This document shows, one piece after another, positions 1-11,800 of a DNA stretch of 64,000 nt. Below the pieces are notes generated by a model. The model worked only from the letters and a program-made list of their open reading frames with translations. It had not been told where the DNA came from and did no database searches. Each line of letters begins with the position of its first letter. The stretch's first letter is position 1. The DNA is from Atherinomorus stipes (lineage: Eukaryota > Chordata > Actinopteri > Atheriniformes > Atherinidae), in assembly GCA_023101725.1 (NCBI GenBank), contig JALJCO010007877.1, positions 518,234-582,233 on the forward strand, given 5' to 3'. Made by a program: the position numbers and the translations under genes.

Positions 1-236
1 ATTGGGCTCTTATCCCAGAATTATATACATGCATAAGAGATACATGAAATTTAAATGAAGAACTGATTTCATTTGATAGATAAAAGGTGAAGAGATATAC
101 AGATAACCAAATGGGACACAATATTAACACCGTAAGACATAAAATGACAACATGAGACAACAAATAGGCAAGAGTTACTAAAATAACCACAACGAGACAA
201 ATCTTTTAGAGTGAAAAAACGAGATGTAAAATGATT

Positions 237-575
237 TTAAAGCAACCCTTACCGATGTTGCATTCTTACACTATTTTTCTAACAGGGTAAAATGCTATGA
301 ATGAGGTAATGGAACTCTGAAATACAAGACAGACCCACCATTAATCAAAATAAAATATTATTCCAATCTCTAAATATTCAATGAAAACTCCAACCAATCC
401 TTGAAGTGGTGTGCACCTCTAGGATTGTCCAACGGACCTGCCTGTCAGACCTTTGATTCTGCATTGGGAGGCAGAGGGAATAAGGGGGTGTGTCTAAGAA
501 GTGAGGCGGGACTGTTTATATTCAAATTATCTTGCTGTGCTTTCTGAAATGCAAGATTGGTAAAGGTTGCTTTAA
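237..575. mobile_element. 339-bp TIR element (MITE family A), copy 1
   Basis: Begins TTAAAGCAACCCTTACCG and ends CGGT/TGGTAAAGGTTGCTTTAA, so the ends form inverted repeats of about 27 bases that include a TTAA at each edge. It has no coding capacity. A second copy of exactly the same span lies at 41787-42125 and differs at roughly a dozen positions by eye; a truncated inverted copy lies at 40397-40504. The TTAA edges would fit a piggyBac-type target duplication, but the TTAA could also be part of the TIR. Confidence 0.85.
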
Positions 576-879
576 ATTGATGCTAAATTTTTGCAACTAT
601 TTGCAAAATTGGAGAAATTATAGATTTACAACACTAACAGACACGTACTAACCAAAATTTGGTCACAAAACTACAACAAAAACACAGTTTAACTTTCACA
701 CATTCATTTATGCTCACTATTTTTCCCAACATATGGAGCAAAAAGTCCAGTGTTCAATCAACTCCCAGTTGATTTCAACACTGAGGGTTATATAGCTCCA
801 CACTTTGAGTTAAATTAACAGTTTCGAAATAGTTAAATATTTAAGATTGAGAGTTTGCTTGTAAACTCCCACAACTGTG
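576..879. other. Gene-free spacer
   Basis: AT-rich sequence between two TIR elements. It holds short stretches (around 745-830) with the 'aactc...gagtt' flavour of an old fish repeat that is also seen at 3700-3970. No gene seen. Confidence 0.5.
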
Positions 880-1666
880 TTAAAGGAGTGATGACATAGC
901 AGTTAAAAACTAGTTTATGTTGTTGGCATTACTGTATATGTAAATACTCCAAAGAAAAAAACGGCATTTTTTACAGCGGAGTATTGTTTTGAAACGCCAG
1001 ACCTCACTTCCTCAGTAATACAGTTGGGTCCGGTGATGATATGGAGCTTTACCCGGAGACCACGTTGACTTCATTTTGATTGGCTACACCTTATTTCGCT
1101 ATGACCTTATTTGGAGAATCTAGGTCAAGCTACGGTCGGACTTTGCTAAAGGCTAACTGCTAGCAACATGTGCACTTTAGACAGTGAGCAACGTTTATCA
1201 GACAAGACAGCATTTAGAAAATAAATAAACTTACAGGTAATGACAAGGTTGTGGTCGCCTCCATCAGTGTTGCTGCTGAAGTTTTCTTTTAAATCCATTT
1301 GTTTGAAAATCCAGACCTGACTGCACAGAAGTTACTACTAGCTCCATACACACAGCTGAATCAGACAGGGAGGGGACGGGGGGAGCGGACGGAGCATAGA
1401 CCGTTAGGAGAAGGGGGGGGGGCGCTGTTTACTTGATAGTGTGCTCTTATTGGAGCAATTAAATTACGTAGAATGATAGAACTACGTAGAATGATAGCCT
1501 GCTGTCTGATTCAACTGTTTTTGAGCAGAGAGACAAAGCTGACAGACCATAAACAGGAACTTTGATTCTCACTCTGGACATTCACATGGCCTCATCAGTG
1601 CACAATAGATCATATTATACACCCAAAACCCCAGAAAAGTGAAATTTGATGTCATGGCACCTTTAA
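880..1666. mobile_element. Non-autonomous TIR element, TTAAAGG ends
   Basis: The left end TTAAAGGAGTGATGACATAG pairs with the right end, whose reverse complement reads TTAAAGGTGCCATGACATCA, giving an imperfect TIR of about 20 bases. The 787-bp interior has no coding frame. It contains a short direct duplication (ACGTAGAATGATAG, twice at about 1466-1498) and a G-rich run near 1408-1424. Confidence 0.7.
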
Positions 1667-2239
1667 AATAACAACAAAGAGATACAAAACTAAAGGAGTA
1701 CAGCCCAAGTTCCAGCTTTTTTTCTAGAAGCAGCCCCTTCTGGCAACAAATGGAAGTGACGCAAATGTTGTGCACACGCATGAGCTGCTTCGACTGCGTC
1801 GGTCTTTAGTTTAACCTGCGCTGCATTCAGTCTGAGCCCAGAGTTAGAGTCATGATGTCTACAAAAAAGGTGAACTGCATGCTAACAGTAACAACAGGCT
1901 AACGCTGGTTTGTAGATCACATATCCAAATTCATAGGCTGAGATCACAAATATCTTATGAAATTACCACATCAACTAAATGTAGCAAGTGGCCAGAGAGT
2001 ATCTGTTCCCCAGGAACAGTCATAAGGCTGTCAAACTGCTGCATTTACATGCTAAAACCTTAGCATTGCAACATTATGCAACCTTATTTCTGTTATACAT
2101 CACATTTTCTTTGTTAGCGAGAAGAAATCAGACTGTACGTCCCGTTTTAGTCCCAGAGCAGCTAGTCTCCCCCACATGCACCCCCTTGTTTATTCGTACC
2201 AGAAACTCTTGCATTGAGCGTGCAGAAACACTATTAGAG
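1667..2239. other. Gene-free spacer
   Basis: No exon-like signal, RNA gene or clear repeat structure was recognised here. The open frames present lack recognisable domains. Confidence 0.5.
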
Positions 2240-2800
2240 ACATTGTTGCCAATTTGGCAACTTTGTCGCTATATTTAGCAACTTTTCAGACCCCTCTAGC
2301 GACTTATTCTCAAAATATTGGCTAGCGACAAATCTAGTGACTTTTTCTGGTGTTCATAGAGACAGATAAAGTTTATTTCGCTCCACCCGTTCATTGGGTG
2401 CTCCCTGCCATCTGCCCCTCCCTCCCTGTTTCCCGGCACTCACTCACTGCTCCCGCTGTCCCTTTGCAGGCAGCAGCCCTTCTGAGCTGCTGTGAGATGA
2501 TCACACCTCCTCATCCAGATTATTTCCTTTGATGCCATGTGGCACAACCAGGTCTTCTTTGCACCATGACTCAAATGTGTATGTCACCCCTTCAGTACCC
2601 TTGTGAATTGGAAACTTGGTGTGTCAAACAATAGCTATGCTGGGGACCATTATTTGGTACTGCATATACGCAACTGTGATTGACTGTCGTGATGTCATTT
2701 AGTGATTTCTGGCAATATTTGGGCCAGCCAATAGCGACTTCTCACTCTGAAGAGTTGGCAACAGCGATTAGAGACAACTGCAGTGAAGAAAGATCAGCTC
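2240..2800. repeat. Old interspersed repeat with 'tagcgac' motifs
   Basis: The words 'tagcgact', 'tagcgaca' and 'ttggcaac' recur across this stretch (2255-2345 and 2730-2785). This looks like a decayed dispersed element. Its class cannot be decided from the window. Confidence 0.4.
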
Positions 2801-2821
2801 ACTCTTCACATCAGGCAATTG

Positions 2822-3087
2822 TAAAGGCCTTTTCAGATAGAACGCGTTTTTTGCGGCGCGCACCGCGGGGTAGGGCGCAGAGTCGGCAGAAGACCACAGC
2901 GGCAGCGAGCACGTAAGGAACGCTCGTCCAGGTTTACTTCAGGCTGAACAAGGACCACTTTTTTTCCCTGAACTGGCCTCTCCTATTGGACGCGCTAGGA
3001 TGTCGTCACAGCGCGCTGTGCCCGAATTGAAAAATTTTCGAGCGCAGCAGTGAGCTCCACCGCGCGTTCTATCTGAAAGGGCCTTTA
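2822..3087. mobile_element. GC-rich 266-bp MITE
   Basis: The left end TAAAGGCCTTTTCAGATAGA is mirrored at the right end (TCTATCTGAAAGGGCCTTTA). The TIRs are about 24 bases and include GAACGCG. The interior is unusually GC-rich for this region (runs of GCGGCGCGC). No transposase; mobilised in trans if at all. Confidence 0.8.
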
Positions 3088-3230
3088 GAGCATGTGGAGG
3101 AAAGAAAATAATGGTATTTAACATTTGAACTTGCACAATACACCTACTGAAGAGTTCATATTGAACCTTCTAAAGTATAAGTCTCACTTAAAAATAGTGT
3201 ACTATATGCAAGAGACAGGATAAAAAAAGT

Positions 3231-3293
3231 CCAAAACCAAACCCTCATTCTCTGGGTGAGAGGCACACTAACCACTCAACCATCAGCTTTACA
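3231..3293 (-). repeat. tRNA-derived SINE head, degenerate
   Basis: Read on the minus strand this gives GGTTGAGTGGTTAGTGTGCC, an A-box-like segment. CTCTCACC follows, as in a tRNA-Glu anticodon arm, and then a decayed B box (GAGGGTTTGGTTTTGG). It lacks a paired acceptor stem, so it is a SINE relic and not a working tRNA gene. Confidence 0.55.
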
Positions 3294-3514
3294 GTCTACA
3301 TCATTTTTTTTTTTCTGATGCAGCTGATTGGGAAAAAAAACTTTTGATTTTGTTGACCACATTCACTTCTCTGAAAGAAACCGATTTATTTGGTCCATAC
3401 TTTAGGGAAATGTTTCCCAGTAATAACCACTGGTCATCTTGTGACAGTGTGGGGTCCTGTCACTACGCCTCCGACTGATCATGCGCCCTGACTACTTGGC
3501 CACAGGGATGTCCC

Positions 3515-3590
3515 TTTGGTTGTCTGCTTAGCATACATGACTCTCACCTAGGAGTCAGGGGATTAAATCCCACCCGAGCCCTCACTGCTT
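3515..3590 (+). repeat. Possible tRNA-Glu-like SINE fragment
   Basis: GACTCTCACCTAGGAGTC can fold as an anticodon arm with a CTC loop, and GGGGATTAAATCCC sits where the T arm would be. The A-box region is poor. Probably another decayed tRNA-derived repeat. Confidence 0.4.
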
Positions 3591-3599
3591 ACCTTGCCA

Positions 3600-5464
3600 T
3601 AATCTGATATTTTGTGGCAAAAAATTTTCATATTGACCGTTTCAGCTGTAGGAAAGAACTTCAGGCAGGTAATGGTACCAAGTCACTCATCAAACTGTTG
3701 CAGTTTAATGTGTGGGCGGAGTTTAATTATGGAGTCAAACTTAACTCTCAGAATATCGACTGTTCATTCAACCCAAACACCAACACCCCGTCCAGGGATG
3801 GAGTTAATTTATGTCTGGATTGAGTTACAGTAGATTAACCCTGAACTGATGAACACTTTGAGCTAACCCCAGTGAACCATTTCACTCTAAACATGTTAAA
3901 ACCACTCGAGTTAAAATCAACTCTGAAATCAATGTTTAACCCTGAAATTTCAGCTCTCCAATTTTTGCTACATCATCATGTGCTTGTGGTTTAAATTGGT
4001 TGAATCTGGTGGAATATTGTAAAAATTCTATATTTTCAGATGAAAATTCTATATTTTTACTACTCTATATATCTAGATTCTTTTAAAAATATATTTAAAA
4101 AAGCAGGAAAATCACTGATGTGTCATAATAGTGTTTATGTCTGCGCACATTTTTGCCACCAAGATGTTCAGAGGGTGCAAAATGCAACAATAGACTATAA
4201 AAGACATAAGCAAAAAAAAAGTCCCTGGATTTGAAAAACATCACTAAAATGAGGAGGTCTTGCAAAAATTCATGCCACAAGCTGTAACACAGCCATAATG
4301 ATAGAATAAAATTAAAAAATGCCTAAGGGAAGCAAGGGATAATGGAAGGATAGAGTTTCTTCTTTTAAGCTTTCATGATGATAGTAATCCAGCAGAATGT
4401 TTTCCATCGTTTTGTTTTTTGTATTTTTTTTTCCTCTGATTCCTACTCATAAATATTACTGTTGTGAGTTTGATATATAATTCTAAAGCTGAATTAAGAT
4501 ACATAGCTTTAGATGATGCATCAATTGTGATTCGGACAAATACACTTTTCTATTCGCGGGATGAGAGTCTGCTCTAAAGAAAAGATCTGTGTAGGGACAC
4601 ACGGTCACAATTTCTAATCATACACCACTGATCAGTCCAAGCCTCCGTGGGGCTCAAAGCAAAACTTGAGTTTTGGAGGCCATTTCTTACTGTCAAAGAT
4701 ATTAAGAGACTTTCCTTTGAGAAAACTTACCTACAGTATATCTTGCTAATTTTCCTCCATTTACCATTTTCCCCTCCATTTCTCTGACCCTAAAGGATAA
4801 CTGCTTTTTTTTTTTGTTCTTCCACCTCCTCAGTCATGGATTGCAAACTGCATGGTTGTAAACATGAACAGTAGAGGGTGGAAAAAAAAAAGAGAGGCAG
4901 CAGAATCACTGGTGAAGGGGCCCTTGGTTAGCCGTCTTTGGCCGGCTCTTAGCGACATTTATACGTTTGGGCTGAAAAAGGTTTGAAATACTTAAGGGGA
5001 GGCACTACAAGTAAAAACCCCGTTTTTTCATCACCTGGTCAATTTTGAGATTCTCGTCCCCCCCCCCTCCTTCAACATGTTTGCTTTCAACTGTTAAAAA
5101 AAAAAAACAACACATTTTAGGAGTTTATGTCATGATACTTTGTCTGATGCACCCAAATCTCCTCAAAGTGCAGCTAAAGTTGGTTTTATTAAACAGAGCA
5201 GCATCGTGGTGCTCGTCTGAACCCTGTCATATCTGGTATCGTTGGAAATGTCTCTTTCCTGAATGATGTCATCTCAACCAAACTTGATATTTCCAGCTCA
5301 TGAAGCTGATGTCTGTAAATCATCTTATAGAACAAAAATGTGGAGAATTTTTCTCAAAATTAGTTCTTATTCCAGGTAAAATCTCCACTTGAGGAGCACT
5401 TACAGAAACCAAACTTCCAAGTTTTGCTCCCGACTATTATTTTATATAGCTACTATAGTATTTT
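3600..5464. other. Gene-free stretch with repeat scraps
   Basis: 3700-3970 carries repeated 'aactc/gagtt' words typical of an old dispersed repeat. The rest is AT-rich with A/T homopolymers. No exon or RNA gene recognised. Confidence 0.45.
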
Positions 5465-5693
5465 GCATAAGGATTTTTTTTTTTTTTTTAAAGGATTTTT
5501 TGGGCACTAGTGGCCTTTATGTGACAGTGTATAGTGACAGGAAAGGGGCAGAGAGAGCGGGGAGTGACATGCAGCAAAGGGACCTGGACCGGGAATCGAA
5601 CCGGGGCCGACTGCGCTGAGGAACTGTAGCCTCTGTTCATGGGGCGGCTGCTCAACCAACTGAGCTAATCACCGCCCCGCATAAGGATTTTTT
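5465..5693 (-). mobile_element. tRNA-derived SINE with target duplication
   Basis: The head lies at the right. Minus-strand bases from about 5677 downward read GGGGCGGTGATTAGCTCAGT, followed by TGGTTGAG (A box), and near 5590 GGTTCGATTCCCGG (B box). The body ends at 5480 in an A-rich tail on the minus strand. The same word GCATAAGGATTTTTT flanks both sides (5465-5479 and 5679-5693), a textbook target-site duplication from target-primed insertion. The boxes look intact, so transcription by RNA polymerase III is conceivable. The insertion is probably fairly young because the duplication is still exact. Confidence 0.85.
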
Positions 5694-8386
5694 GATAGAT
5701 CATTTTATCCCAAAAATGCCAAAGAGATTTTTCTGGTTGTTGATGGTATATTCTAAATTGTTAAAATGATCTATAGAGATATCCAAAATCCCCTCTGTAA
5801 AAACTTGACTTTAATACATAAACAAAATCCAAAGGGAACTTTGAACCTGGTTTAATCCTGTTTAAAAAAATTTTTTCCTAGAAATGTGGAAATTAGCCCA
5901 TTTTTGGCCATATAAAACACCTAATTTGTATATTTAAAACAATTTCAGAAAACTTGCAATTTAAAAAAAAAAAAAAAAAAAATCCCTAATGTGAGGAATA
6001 AACCAGGAAAGTTTCATGGTGATACCAGTTAAATACCAGCTGTCTTCAGGGTTTAAGGGTGTTTAGTGCATCCTTTGGCCTGGCTACCATACTGTAGAGC
6101 AGGTAAGGAGGATCTGTGCTAGTATATATATATAATATAAAAAAAGCAGGATATTAAAGCCTCCAGGAAACAATCATGAAGTTAAATTTGTGCACAAGGT
6201 GTTTGTTTTATGCTCAGTAATATAAAAAAAAAAAAAAACAGATGACAGCGTCACTGAGGGAAAGGTAAAATTGTTGCCATGGTGATGGGCAAAAGTAGCC
6301 ATTTTTGGTCTTGACTGGGTGGTTCACTGCTGTAAGTTCCAGATATGTCTGCACAGAGGAGTTCATGGGAACACTTGTGCATCTGTTTGTGCATAGCCTG
6401 TGTCATCCAATTACCTCCACACACACACACCAGCCCTGAGCTGATGAACACCGTGTCTTCTCATTACGAGCAGTAAAATAGAATGAGAGGATATTACACA
6501 GGGCTGTTAAAGCACGGCAAGCAGATTGTCCACAGCTCGGTTTGAGAGGGTTTCACGTTCTCCGGATAATTAGAGTCCAGAGGTATGCTCTGTGCGTTTG
6601 TGTCTGGAATCTGTAATAAATAAGTGTTGAATAATTTTGCCAAGCACCGCTGTCAGCTATGAGAGTGTTACAGAAAAAAAAAAAAAAAAAAAAATCACCG
6701 TCATTAAATCTGCAATAATTATAGTTTGAGCAGTCAAGATGGAGCTACAGGGAGGAGGGATGCTTAAATCTTTATCAAACCGTGTGTGGCAACATGCACT
6801 TTGGTTTAAGCTCACAACAACGCCACCCTGGGAGTTGCACCCAGGGAATTATGTTTAAATTTTTTTTTTTAAAAAAAGGACACTTGGGTTTGGGACAAAA
6901 GAGACTTGTTCAAATTAAAACAGATAGTTTTTAAATAGTCTGCTAAGAAAAAGAATAACAGATTTAAAAAGCAGCAGAGTCAGTTAGGAGGCAGGTAAAA
7001 TGGGGCATCAAAAACACCCCACTCACAAGACACACAAGCTACCGCAACCCCAAAATGGTGCAAGACACACAAAGATGACGCCACCAAGCCCACACCACCA
7101 CCGTGAGCTCTGACCTGAAAAAAAAAAAAAAAAAAAAAAAAATTTTAGAAAGCACAAAGAAATATAAAAGTGACACTGGGGATCTACAGCCAAAACGTCC
7201 CCCTCCAGTAGTTACAATAAAAGCACTAATAACTGTCTAAGAGCAAGCTAAAAAGGGGAATCCAGGAAGGCAGCAGTAAAGCTGCTTCCATGAAGTGTTC
7301 GGCCGGTTGGTCACATTTTCTCCCAAGACGTCACATCCAGTGGGAGGTGTGCCAGCCAATTCTCAGAACTTCACGTTCAGGGCAAAGCAGCAGCGGCGTC
7401 CTGTGGCCTGCCTTGAATCCACGGCAGCAGTGTTTCAGCCAGGTTCGGCAACTAGAAGCCTTTAGTCAGTCCCTGTGATGCACAGAGCAGAATGTCAGAC
7501 AAGTACGCTACAAATCCAACACAGGATCCAGCAGCCACTTACCGATCAGTCAATACGTCGCCCATATACAGACGCTTTTCCCATCAACAGCGAACACCTG
7601 ATATGAGATGCCCATTTAGAATCACCAATATCACAATAAATTAAATGTTCAGGGACCTACCAGTGCTAATTCACTCCAGGGACACACACAGAAGCCAAAT
7701 GTTTCATGCAGCAGCAGCATTTGAGTGAGCACAAGCCCTCAGTACGGTCTGTTGCCACCTGGTAACATCACTGCCCTTATATGGTGCAGCTGAGCCAATT
7801 AGTGGGGAAGACTGCACTGATTGCCTTCACCTGGTATCTCTCACCACACATGGTTTAAAATGTAATCAGAATCTGATGAAATCAAACCCAGATGGCTGGA
7901 ACCTTTGCTGATGTGCATCATGTAGACCCCGAAGAATTGTGGCTGTGCTGCTCAAGTGTTCAGAGACTAAAATATAACCAAATATTTGCCTTGTTTTTGA
8001 AAATCATTTCCGTTTCCTCCAGATCTGGACTTTTTTTCTTTAGTATTTTTATGATTGATGACTGCAAACAAGGAAGGTTTTGCTGTGACGACACTGCAGC
8101 GTACTTAACAATGACGTATAACTTGCTTAAAGTCATAATTTTTCTTTAACGCTTTGATGTTATTCACTGACAAAGATTTTTTTGTTATACGCTAAGCATA
8201 CTGTGATGCAGGAGCAGGAGTTTGGGACCTCCTGTGTTGTTTTTAAGAGTCCTTTCACTTTTCAAACCTACAGTATTCCTTCACATGGATTAAGCATTTG
8301 CCCTCAACCTACTGCTGAAAGACTGAAGATAAAATTAGAGAGATTTTCAAGCTGGTGAAACATTCAATCTAAGTGTGAGTCAGACT

Positions 8387-8389
<3 letters not shown>
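5694..8389. other. Gene-free upstream region of arhgdig
   Basis: Contains several poly(A) runs (about 5960-5983, 6225-6238, 6673-6694, 7118-7142) and no recognised exon. The first coding exon of arhgdig was looked for here by eye (expected to encode a short hydrophobic N-terminus) and not found. Confidence 0.5.

Positions 8390-8420
<31 letters not shown>
8390..8420. repeat. Poly(A) tract of about 31 bases
   Basis: Uninterrupted A run. It may be the tail of an old retroposed element. Confidence 0.8.
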
Positions 8421-8421
<1 letters not shown>

Positions 8422-8634
8422 CCGCAATAATAAGCATGCATATCTAGAAAAACTTGTTTCCTCAAGTATTCACAAGATAAAAGGCAGACTAATTTTATTT
8501 TACAGTTTAATTTTCAAATTGCTTTAAATTTACATTTTCCCCAACATTGTAAATCCTTTTTTTCAAATAAATACTGTAGTGTGCAAGAATTAAAATGCAT
8601 ATCTCAAATCTTCTTCTCATATTCACTGTTGAAG

Positions 8635-8808
8635 GTCTGCTGGCTGATAAGAATGATCTGCCTATCGAGGAGGAAGAGGATGAGCGAAACCTCAACTACA
8701 ATCCCCCGGCTCAGAAGTCGCTGCAGGAGATTCAGGAAATGGACAAAGATGATGAAAGTCTGGTGAAGTACAAGCAGACCCTCTTGGGACCAGAAGCAAT
8801 CACGACAG
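8635..8808 (+). CDS. arhgdig: arhgdig exon 2
   Basis: Follows the acceptor TGTTGAAG at 8634 in phase 1 and encodes [16 protein letters not shown] through [10 protein letters not shown]. The 3' edge is uncertain. Family alignment wants the exon to end at 8808, but the bases there are GG. The nearest GT donors lie at 8810 (which breaks the frame with exon 3) and at 8812 (which keeps the frame and adds one residue). A GT microsatellite starts right at this edge. Confidence 0.85.
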
Positions 8809-11800
8809 GGTGTGTGTGTGTGTGTGTGGGGTGTTTGCTTACCTGTGAAAGAGGTGCTGATTTACAGCAGTGCCCAGTAGTGCTGCAGATTGAATGATAA
8901 TATTCAGTCATTATAACAACTTGCTGCATAACTCACACACACTGCAACAGACCTGCTGGCCTCAGCATCTTTTATCCAGCAGCCAGGCTATGACAGCTGA
9001 TATCAGGAAAATAGCTCTGAGTCGCTCGCTGCTGTAACTCAACACCACCTCATCTACAGCTTAGTGGGATTGAATTCACTAAGAAGGGCTGTAATAAGAA
9101 AATGGAAGAGCAGAGAAGAAAGGAAAGAGTTTATTGTCAGATAGAAGCTTTAAATCTAAGTTTTCATTTGGAATCTATGATTTTTACCCCCCCCCCAAAC
9201 CCGTCGCCATCGTAACCATGTCAATCCTGGAAAAACTAAAAAGGGAAAGAGAGGCCTTGGGGCAAATGTTTCACAGCCAACATAGTCTGGGCTAACCAGC
9301 CTGTCAATCAACAGGACATGCCCCTAATTATGTATAATTTCAAGATTAGATAACATCTAAACAGATGGATTTGAACATAAATTCACTCCCCTCACAGCTG
9401 ACATGAAGGTAAACTCGACCTATTAAACCTAAAATGATTTTTTGAACCAGGCTGTGAACATGTTTATTTCTGCTGTGAAGTTGGCGTTTTTAACATGGGA
9501 ATCTATGGGGATTTGCTCTGTTTTGGAACCAGCCCCTAGAGGATGAAGTGTGAACTACAACTTTTTGGCAACCCAGAAGTAGCTTCACTTTTCCTGCTGA
9601 AAGTTGCTGCTTGGTTTTGAGTCACAGCAATACCAGCTGTGGAAGCTAGCTGTTGCTAAAGTACAGGTAGCTTCTCCACATAGCTTGACCTCTCTTTACA
9701 TTGAAATACTCAGGATCGGGTTCTTCAGTGCCCTGCGTGGAACATACGGGCTGTCTCACCTCTCTTTTCTAAGTAGTTGACCGTAGACATTAATTGTTGT
9801 TTTAAGTCTTAAAACTGAACTAAGGTAAGCTTGTCATCTGTCTCCGTCACAGAAATATTTATATACTTTCATCAGATGCCAGAACAACAGATGCAAAAAT
9901 TTGGGAAATTTATATAGGTGTCTTTCTCCTTTAGACCTCTCAGGGCCTAATGTCAACGTGACCAGACTGACCCTGCTGTGTGATGACGCTCCTGAACCAA
10001 TCAGTATGGACCTTGCAGGTAAAGCTCCTCACCGTGAAATGATGTTTAAAAATTAATAAAAAAACTAAACCATGGCTCATTGAACGTGATTGTATGGTGA
10101 CACATATTTTGGATCTGCCTTAGAGCAAGGCATCCCCACTCACTGTGCAGCATTTTATGTGCAGTGAGACTGCAGTGGGTGTGTCCATGCTTGCAAAAGG
10201 GAAGAGCAAAATGTTTGCATAGTGGACTGAATTGACATTTCCCTTGGGTGAAAATAACAGTAAAGAGAAGAGATGTGTTTGATTGTCTTTTTTTTTCTGT
10301 GTCTGTGTTGCATATTGGCTGTGTAAAGATATTTTTGCAAGTTAAGGAAAGGTTTGATCTGCATCAGTGCCCATGTCTTCCAGTTTGCTTGTGCACATCA
10401 CTCACTGATTTCACTATGTGCAGAATTAGCTTTGCATTTTCCCTGTGGGAGGATTTCCCTCAGTATAGTCCCAGTTACACTCATGCACATTCACAGACAA
10501 AAAGACACCATAACCAGCAGCTAATAGGAAAGGTCATCTGGTTGCTAGGCAATACTGACTTCGCACTGTGCAGTTTTCTCTGATACAACCACAGAACGAT
10601 GGAAAGCATCAACAAGCTTTTAACATTCATGTTTCAGTGTGTAATGAGAGATCAGCTGGAAGGCACCGAGTGGGGAGAGCACATTATTCAGTCCAGAGAG
10701 ACCTCCAGATTAAACATCTGGTTTTAGTCAGAGATGATGGAGAAAGTGAGAGGTAGATGGAAAATAATTTTAGTAATCCTGATTTGATTTTAGGCAAACA
10801 GAGTAAATTACAAACTTGGTGATGCAATGTTTTAAGCGTCACCCCATCAGTTCCAGCAGGTAAAGAGTATTGAACACGTCAACATTTTTCTCTGAAAATA
10901 TGTTTCTAGTAGAGCTATTGACATGAATTTTTTAACCAGATGTCGGCAACAACCCAAGTAATGCACACATACAAAGAAGTCTGAACATTTATGTCCATAA
11001 AATAAGTTACGTGTAATATAGTGAATGACACAGGGAATAATATGGAACACATGAAGAAATGGAGGCGCAAAAAGATATAGAAAGCCAAGAAAACAGCTGG
11101 AATCTGTCAGTATTTAGAAAGTAGTCCTGTCCCCCATCAGTGCAAAGTAACATCAGCTGGTTTGGTCCTGACTGATGCCTTTAAAAAGGTTTCTCATCAC
11201 CAAGGTGTCAAACAAGAAGCATTCCATGATGGGTAAAAGCAAAGAGCTGTCTAAAGACCTACGCAGCCTTATTATTGCAAAACTCACTGAAGGCATTGGT
11301 TCCAGGTGCATTTCTAAACTTCTGAAAGTTCCAGTGAGCACCATGAGAGGGGGGGGAGAGGGGGGGGTTGGGCCATCATCTGGAAGTGGAAAGAGTATGG
11401 CATCGTCATAAACTGGTCACAGCCAGGTGCTCCCTACAAGATTTCAGACAGAGGAGTCAGAGCAATAATCAGAAAGGTTCTCCAACAGCCCAGGACCACT
11501 CATGGAGAGCTTCATGAAGACCCGGGGTTGATGTCCGTAACCCAGGCCAAAATAATAAATTTATCCTGATCCAAGAGTGATAAGACAAACATCTTAAAGA
11601 GGCAAACAAAGATGTCCAGTCACTTCTTTTAAGTAACTGAGCATTATCATGAGCTGGATGGCTGAGAATAACATCAGGTATGTGGACTGCTGTTTGAATA
11701 TTGGCATGCTCTGGCACGGTCATGGGCCGTGTCTCAAGCCGCACACTTGAGCACTTCAAACACTCTTTTTGAGTGTGTAGTGCGTTCATGCTGTCATTTA

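Noticed and set aside
5585..5678. A tRNA gene on the minus strand
   Set aside because: A and B boxes are present, but the acceptor stem is not paired, a SINE body and tail follow, and a target duplication flanks it.
8595..8634. Upstream extension of exon 2 to an ATG at 8595
   Set aside because: The extension crosses a good splice acceptor at 8634 and encodes residues unlike any RhoGDI.
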